Shown: piece after piece, positions 52,201-61,200 of the stretch
Position numbering within the stretch: position 1 is the stretch's first letter
How the letters are laid out: each line of letters starts with the position of its first letter
Source of the DNA: Aphrophora alni
Lineage: Eukaryota > Arthropoda > Insecta > Hemiptera > Aphrophoridae
Length of the DNA stretch: 64,000 bases
Direction of reading: 5' to 3'
NCBI GenBank assembly: GCA_963513935.1
Contig: OY740766.1
Coordinates: forward strand, 1,518,001-1,582,000
Notes under the pieces: model-generated
What the model saw: only the letters and a program-made list of their open reading frames with translations
What the model was told of the DNA's origin: nothing
Databases searched by the model: none
Translations under genes and position numbers: made by a program

Positions 52201-55200
52201 AAATAATAATGTCATGTATAAAAAATTAGTTATAAGTTGTAATAAATATTTAGGTAGTATTTGTATTGTGTTAGGTAAAATAATTTGAACCGTGTCAGTG
52301 TTGCTAGGTGTGAGAATAATTCTCGCATACGTTGCATATTAAATAGGACGCTTGGTTTGGAAGCTGGAAAAAGACACATGTGGTTTTGGTCAGTCTGGAT
52401 GGAGGTCTTGAGGCAAGACTACGTTTGTTTCGGACCGGTATATCTGGTTCTAGACAATAGAAAAGTGATGTAATAGTATTTTTCTTTAGTAACATGTAAC
52501 AAATATAGACTAAATTGTTATGAGACGATAAGTGAATAGAATTTGAGTATTTTTAATGCGTAGAACTGAATATTTTAACCTGTAGAACGTTTAAAGTGAA
52601 TAAACAGCATTGGTGAACACGTGTTCCTTATAACACAAAGACAAAGTATCAAAGGTGTGTTTTATAAGGTGAGAACTATTTTAATAAAGAAACAATGCAA
52701 TACAGTTTCAATTATGTATAGATGTTGGAGTGATATAGTTTGAACAATGAATTTTGCATACCTAACAAAAGATATTGCAATTTGGTGAACTAATGTTATA
52801 GAGACTAAATTTAATTTTGTGTTTCAAAGCAAGAAATAGAACAATTTGAACATTGATATGTACCATTTTCATAATATGAACAATAAATGTGTCGTTGTAA
52901 AACATGAAGCGTGGACTTATGATGTAACGGCTGGAGCGAGATTGGCGAGTCATCATGTAGACGTGCAGGACAATGAAGAAGTGATTTTAGAGGAAAAGTT
53001 CTGTTTAAAATGAGAAAACGTGTCTTGGTATAGCACGTATAAACTTTTTACTATGTAAAATAAAATATGTATTTGTAATAATTTAGAAATTTTTCAATAT
53101 AATAAGTTTGAATTTATTACTTGATGTTTTTTGATTAATAAGACGCAATGTCTTATATTTCAAAATAAAATTAATATGTTAGAGTCTTTTTTAAGAAACT
53201 AGCTAATTGAGATTTATTTGTTTTTTGTAGAGAATCTACTTTATAGTAATTCAATTTCTTTTTTTTATGAGAAGTAAGATTAAATTCATTTCATTTTTTA
53301 TTAAGAAGTTGCAACTGAAGACTAAAGTCAATAAAAATTAATTTTTTAATATTGAGACTTGAATATAATGGAATAACTGTGTAGGATGTGTTAACTTAAA
53401 ATATATTGCTTGAATTTGCTCATTTACATGTATTCTTATTATGTTTGTTTTATTTTGTATAAATGTTAATACTTAACTCAATAAATTATGTTCAATTTCA
53501 GTTCAACAAAATAAGATTTTTTATTTCACCAAGAACCACTGAAGTACACTTTTAAAAGGACTTGCGACCCTGAGAGATTTTAATCATAATAACAATTAAC
53601 TTCCTTCTTTTTTCAAAATTGGTAAGCTAACGCTTCCTGGCGCCCATAAAAAGCTTGGCATAGTTTTATAAATAATAATAAAACTTAAAATCATTTTTAT
53701 ATTTTCTTAATAAAAATAAGTACTCATCAAGTACGACAAAGGCTCTTTTTTATAATTATTACAAGTGTCGCTCAACTCGGGGCTGTATTCTTATATTGAA
53801 AAATATAAGAATATAAGTCGAAAAACAGTGGTTTCTTGGTGGATTAGAAATTCTTATCAAAAAGGTAAGAATATTCATAGTCAATATAAAAATAAGAATG
53901 TTCTCTCTAAAATTTTTTTTATAATAAGTAGATAAGTAATTTTAAAATAACTAATTCTAAATTTAAAGTTTAAATAATAATAATAATTAAAAATGGAGGG
54001 TACAATTAATAATAATTTAATAAGTGAGAAAGACAGAGTAATGGTAGAATTTAAAATTATGAAAAAAGAAGCTGATAAGTATTTTGGTAAAGTTAGTAAA
54101 TGTTTTAGGAAGGAAGATTTGAAATTGGATGATTTGGGTAATAGAACTGAACTATGGTGTATAGAAATAAGTAGGGATGATTTAAATGAATATTGGTATA
54201 AAGAATTAGGAAGGGGTGGAATAAATAAAGAATTAGAGTTAAAGGAAATAATTAAAATGTTACATGCTGTTCTCAAAGTAAGAAATGAAGTTTATAATAA
54301 AATGTTAAATAGATTAGCTGTAAAAGAAAAAATTAACTTCCAATTAAAAGTTTTTATTAAAAATGATCAAACTGAAATAATAGAGAATATTTGTATGAAT
54401 GATTATGTTTTTGAACAAGTAAACAATGGATTAAGTAACAATGAGATGAAATTAGAATTTAAGAAAGATGAAATGTGTCAGGATGAGCCTATGGAGAACA
54501 ATGAGTTAAGACAGTTAACAGGTAATGTTGAAATTAAGAAAAATGATGGGGTTACCAATTTTGATGGGGTTAGAGAGATTGTAAGTGATTTAAATAACAA
54601 GGGTAAAATTAAAGTAAATGAATGTGTGAGTAAGATAAATGATGTAATAATAAAAGAGTCAGCTGTTTGTGTAAAAAGGCAAAACTTTTGTAGCACTGTA
54701 AGCTTTGAGAACTACGTAATGTTGAAATTTACAAGTATTTTTAAAATTCAAGAAAAAAAAATTAAAAGTTTTAGTGAACAGTATAATGTTGAATGTGAAT
54801 ATAAAAATGGGTGTGTGAAAGAGATTTTTGTAAAAGCAAAGGAGTATGATAAGGTTAGGAATGCTAAGCTGACAGATGACAGAAATAGGTCAGTAGATTC
54901 TAAGATGTTTGAGAGAAAGAGAAATGTAGATATGTCTGTAAGGGAGAAAGAGAAAGGTGTTTTGTCAATACTCCGAGACAATAACAAAGGGGAATCTTTT
55001 GTTAGGAAAGGGTCTGTTGTGATGACTATGGTAGACAAACTGTCCATGTGGACAGAAGTATTTAACGTTGTAATTAAGTTAAGAAAGCAGGCTATCTTTT
55101 ACAAAATCTTTCACCAATCGGGGAACCATCGGAAAAAAAATGGATAATTTATAATTGTTGTAATCAATTGAATATTTGGAACGACTAATATAAATGTAAA

Positions 55201-58200
55201 GACATTTTTATAAACACACGGACTTGATTTTGAAGAATAATTAATAAAAAGTAGTTAAGATTCTGTTAATAAGTAGTTTTAAAATTGAATAATGTATAGT
55301 CTATAGTTTGAAATAACAATAGTATGAGTATTAATAAATAATAATATAAGCCAAGCTAGTATGATTAAGAGTTTAGTTTTAGAAAACGTTTAGGTATTTG
55401 CTAAGTGAAAGACGCTAGGTTTATATCAGTAGATAACTCTGAATGTTGTTTATTCCAATATAAATAATTATGAAACGTGACATAGATAAGATAGTTAGTT
55501 CGAAGCAAGGATTTAGTGTAGTGTTGAAGAAAGAATATTCAATATTAAGTAAATAGATTCAATATTAAATATTCAATAAAATGTGACGAGAGAGAGTTGA
55601 GATTCATTTGCAGATCGTATTGGAACCAAAAGGTCTTCATGTCTTATCAGTAGACAGATAAGGATTGTCTCATATCGAGGGGACTTGTTTATGCTTAAAC
55701 CAGGCCTAGAATTCCTTTGCATGACATTAAGACGAGATACAGCGTGTGACAGAATTATTGTTCTGAAAATAAAAAACTTTTGACGTATAATCGAAAATTA
55801 ACTTGCGTTTTCAAATAAAAAACTACTTAAATAAAGGAAAATTGGTTTTAAATAAAGTAAATAAGAACGAAAGTAGATTACTTAAATAACTTTAATAGAA
55901 TTAAAAGTAAAGTTTCTAAGTAAAAAACTTAGAATAAGTTTTAAAAATAAAATTTCTTTTTGAATTTGAATAATAACATCTAGAAAGGAATACATAAACA
56001 AAAAATCGACGATGCTAGTAATAAGATTGGTAAAATAAACATTATTTCAACTTCGGATGATACGTTTTAAATGAAATTTTTTTATGAATTTTAAAATTTT
56101 CTTAGTATAAGTGCATTTAGGTAAATTAATTAACTTTGGGAGGATGGCAGGGTAACGGTAGTCGAAAACATGTCTTATTCTTAGAAATAAGGCATGTAGA
56201 CAGCATTTAAGGTGTATTGTGGTTGTAAGGTTGTGAGGTGGGCTTTATTCTGAACTGAGTAGGAATTTTGCATTTCAACCTTCTCACATCTGAAAATCAT
56301 AATGCAGACTTCAATGTAAGTGTCTAAAGTTGTAATCAGAAGGATACAAAGTGTAATTAAGTCGACAAGAAGTGTCGCGGATATTGGAGATAATAGGAGA
56401 ACATACAAGAGACTACTAAATAATTAAAATTTGGATAAAAAAGTAAATTTTGGAAAATGATGAGTTAAAATTTGTAAAAGTTTTAAAATTAAAATGTTTT
56501 AAGTAAAATTGAAAGTATTTTTGATAAGATGATGGAGAATTTGTAACAACGGTAAAGACAAAAATAATTTGATATAATATTACATAGAATTTCCATGTAA
56601 TGATACTTTAGACAGATGATAGAAGAAAGATAAAGTGTAGTGTATACAGAACTGATCAATCTGTATATATACAAAATAAAACCGGACGTGACATTATTAG
56701 GGAGTAATTTAGTAAGAAAGATAGTAATTTTTAAATATATATAATAGATTAAGAGTAATAATGCTTGGCTTATATGTAGAAAGTATTTGATATTTGTTTA
56801 CAAAAGTTAAGAATAATAAAATAAGTAATTATATGCAAAATATTGTTAGATTTAAATAATTTGAGATTTGAAAGGTGACTTGTAAAGGAATTGAGTGGTT
56901 TTCAAGAGGCATTGCTAAGATGATGATAATATTGAAGTTTTTTGTTTTTTAATAATGAAATGGTAATAAAATGAATAATGGAGTTAAAAAATGTTAAAGT
57001 TTTTGTTTTTTAAAGAAGGAGATATAATTAATAGATAATATAATATGAAGAGAATCTATGTGAGTTTTGCCAAGACAGATAATAATAAAGTTTTTAAGTT
57101 TTTTTGATGTTAAATAATGAATGAGGGAGGTTAAGTTTTTGTTTTTTAAAGGAAGGAGTAATAAATAATATAATATGAAGAAATTTTGATGAAATTTATA
57201 AATAAAATAAAAGAATTAACGTTTTTTAATAAATAATGTTTGAATTTAAAACAATAGACGATTGTGAGAAGTTATTGATAAAGGTGTCTAAAGATTTTGA
57301 TGAAATACGGTGTTAGCTGGGAAAACAATGTAAAATTTATTATTTTTTGAAGTTTTTATATACAAGTAATAGATGACTAAGGAGATTTTAATAGGAAGTA
57401 TTTTAAATGAGAGATTTTTTGAGTTTTTTTATATGAAGATGATGACTTTACAGAATTGTTGAGTAAAGTGGTATTTAAAATGAAGTTGTTCTGTTAATAA
57501 GCTTTTATAAAAAGAGTAGTTAGGTTGCATTAATGGTAAATTTTAGTTTTTAAGAGGTTTTTTGAGAACTGCGATGAAATAAAGGAAATATACGACAATT
57601 TTAATGAAATAAAGGAAATATGCGACGATGTTAATGAAATAAAGGGAGATTTGAGGAATTCTACGAAATACGGCGATTATTATGATTTTTAAAGGAAGCT
57701 ACGTTGAAATAAAGAGATTATTTATACAAAAATGTAGGTAACCCGCGAGGTCTGCATAAATAGATGATGAAGAGTTTTTTGGGGATTAATGCAACTTGAA
57801 TTATTAAAATATGAAAGATAAGATGGAAATAATTTTAAGATAAGGTACTAAAAGATGATACAATTGTAAAGAGGTAATTTTGAAATAGATGAGATGAGTT
57901 TATAAGTGATTTTTTTTTTGTAATAATGATGTTATATTTTTTTGAATTTTAGTTGAAGAGAGGAGTTTTTGGTAATTGTAAAATCAGTAGTTAACATGTT
58001 GTCCCAGCGAGACAAAGAGTAATTAAGAATTTAAGTAAGAATAAATAATTATTGGATTTAAACTAAAATAATATAAGATTAAAATTGAAGAGTTTAAAGT
58101 AAATTAAAATGATTTTGAGTAATAAGTAAATAATTTTGTAATGATATTAAATAAAAATGAGAAGTTTTAATTTTGGATTGTATTAAAGTGAAAGAAATAT

Positions 58201-61200
58201 TCAGATGAATAGTTAGGATCTTGGCAAAGAGATAGAGATATTTTTTTCTTTTTAGCAATCAGGAGTAGACACTCTGACGCAAGATAAAAGTTGAGTGATG
58301 GACAGCTTAATGATAAGAAGTTGATGAAGGTTTTTTGATGATGGATAAGACTTGGGTATAAGTGGTTTGATTGATTAGAATATGCAACTAGGTAGATTTA
58401 GTGAATCAATAGATTATAAGATGTTTAATGTAATTAAAGAGAGAATATTTCTTATTTTAAAGTTTTGTTTTTTTTAAAAAAGGAATATGAATATTCTTAG
58501 TTTGCTGAAACTTTTTTAATTTTGGAAATCTATAGGGATCGGATTTGAAAGTTTTTTTTTGTTAAAATTTTTTTTGTTAAATAAAAGAGAAATCTGTGTT
58601 TCAATATTTATATATTGAATCACAGCTTTGATGGGGTATTTGTAATACCAAAAATGGTAATTTTAACCTAAATAACCAAAAAATGGTTATATTGAGATTT
58701 GAATATTTAAAGTAACCCGGGAAACGTTAAAGTTGAATAAGGGAGGGGGTTTTAGAAGTCAAAAAGATGACTCAAATATATAGATTATTAAAACTAGGGT
58801 AATAAAAAATTAAATATAGGTTTCCAAAATAATAATGTCATGTATAAAAAATTAGTTATAAGTTGTAATAAATATTTAGGTAGTATTTGTATTGTGTTAG
58901 GTAAAATAATTTGAACCGTGTCAGTGTTGCTAGGTGTGAGAATAATTCTCGCATACGTTGCATATTAAATAGGACGCTTGGTTTGGAAGCTGGAAAAAGA
59001 CACATGTGGTTTTGGTCAGTCTGGATGGAGGTCTTGAGGCAAGACTACGTTTGTTTCGGACCGGTATATCTGGTTCTAGACAATAGAAAAGTGATGTAAT
59101 AGTATTTTTCTTTAGTAACATGTAACAAATATAGACTAAATTGTTATGAGACGATAAGTGAATAGAATTTGAGTATTTTTAATGCGTAGAACTGAATATT
59201 TTAACCTGTAGAACGTTTAAAGTGAATAAACAGCATTGGTGAACACGTGTTCCTTATAACACAAAGACAAAGTATCAAAGGTGTGTTTTATAAGGTGAGA
59301 ACTATTTTAATAAAGAAACAATGCAATACAGTTTCAATTATGTATAGATGTTGGAGTGATATAGTTTGAACAATGAATTTTGCATACCTAACAAAAGATA
59401 TTGCAATTTGGTGAACTAATGTTATAGAGACTAAATTTAATTTTGTGTTTCAAAGCAAGAAATAGAACAATTTGAACATTGATATGTACCATTTTCATAA
59501 TATGAACAATAAATGTGTCGTTGTAAAACATGAAGCGTGGACTTATGATGTAACGGCTGGAGCGAGATTGGCGAGTCATCATGTAGACGTGCAGGACAAT
59601 GAAGAAGTGATTTTAGAGGAAAAGTTCTGTTTAAAATGAGAAAACGTGTCTTGGTATAGCACGTATAAACTTTTTACTATGTAAAATAAAATATGTATTT
59701 GTAATAATTTAGAAATTTTTCAATATAATAAGTTTGAATTTATTACTTGATGTTTTTTGATTAATAAGACGCAATGTCTTATATTTCAAAATAAAATTAA
59801 TATGTTAGAGTCTTTTTTAAGAAACTAGCTAATTGAGATTTATTTGTTTTTTGTAGAGAATCTACTTTATAGTAATTCAATTTCTTTTTTTTATGAGAAG
59901 TAAGATTAAATTCATTTCATTTTTTATTAAGAAGTTGCAACTGAAGACTAAAGTCAATAAAAATTAATTTTTTAATATTGAGACTTGAATATAATGGAAT
60001 AACTGTGTAGGATGTGTTAACTTAAAATATATTGCTTGAATTTGCTCATTTACATGTATTCTTATTATGTTTGTTTTATTTTGTATAAATGTTAATACTT
60101 AACTCAATAAATTATGTTCAATTTCAGTTCAACAAAATAAGATTTTTTATTTCACCAAGAACCACTGAAGTACACTTTTAAAAGGACTTGCGACCCTGAG
60201 AGATTTTAATCATAATAACAATTAACTTCCTTCTTTTTTCAAAATTGGTAAGCTAACGCTTCCTGGCGCCCATAAAAAGCTTGGCATAGTTTTATAAATA
60301 ATAATAAAACTTAAAATCATTTTTATATTTTCTTAATAAAAATAAGTACTCATCAAGTACGACAAAGGCTCTTTTTTATAATTATTACAGTATCCCACCT
60401 TCCCCTCATGGCAGTAGATCACGGAACAATTTTATTCTTGTTTATGTTCAAGTCATGAGATGCCAAGTCATCACATTTATTCACAACGAAACCCTTTTAT
60501 TTGATGTCGATGTAGTGTGTCTTTAAAACACAAGATTCCGTGTTATTATTTTCATTATGTAGCAAAAATGATGTATTTTCAAAACAAAACATTGGTTTTT
60601 CTTCTGTCAATCGAAAATCAAAAAAGTAACACATTTTGTTTTATGCTTTAAAAAAAAAATGGTCAAGACTATAAGTATACAGTTTGCCAATACTGGATTA
60701 TTTCCAATTCCGTTTTCTTCTGTCGAGGAGTATTATCAAACAAAAGCCAAGCAATTAACACTCATTATACTATAAAATATCAATACTTTATACTACTTTT
60801 ACTGAGAAAGTAATGAGTTTAAATTACAAGTATTTTTTATGTGAGATGCACCTGTCTGACCAAAAGGAAACAAGTTTAACCCTTTGAAGAGTACATGAAA
60901 ATACCGATTAACGAGTACGGCCGTTCTTGAACGTTCTCTGTGCTGTTTGCGTAAATGAGTATGGACGTTCCGGAACTTTTTAGGTAACGTCTGAGCAATA
61001 AAAGTATTTATCATAAAACAAATTAGTCATGGCTTATTGTGTTGTCACAATTCAACAAGAAATAGTATTAAGAACACATGAAATCGGGTTTTTCACAATT
61101 GTAAGGCAGGACAACTCCAGGGGGCGTGGTTTCAGGAGAATTCACCATGCGTATTGATTGGCGCGTAAATGTAGGCGATGGCATCGTCTTCTCCGCGGTT

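Larger units (their letters stand above)
45389..60389 (+). mobile_element. E2: tandem LTR retrotransposon array (3 LTRs, 2 internal regions)
   Basis: Three 1749-base LTRs (45389-47137, 52015-53763, 58641-60389) alternate with two 4877-base internal regions, period 6626. Outer flanks carry the 4-base duplication GTAT (45385-45388 and 60390-60393); the middle LTR has no flanking duplication. LTRs run TGTAATACC ... ATTATTACA. After the 5' LTR comes AG-TGTCGCTCAACTCGGGGC (primer-site-like). Before the next LTR comes GATGGGGTATT (polypurine-like). The only ORF per internal region is the 384-codon frame. No enzymes of retrotransposition are present. Copies appear identical by eye. It is antisense to rasputin. 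Confidence 0.9.
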
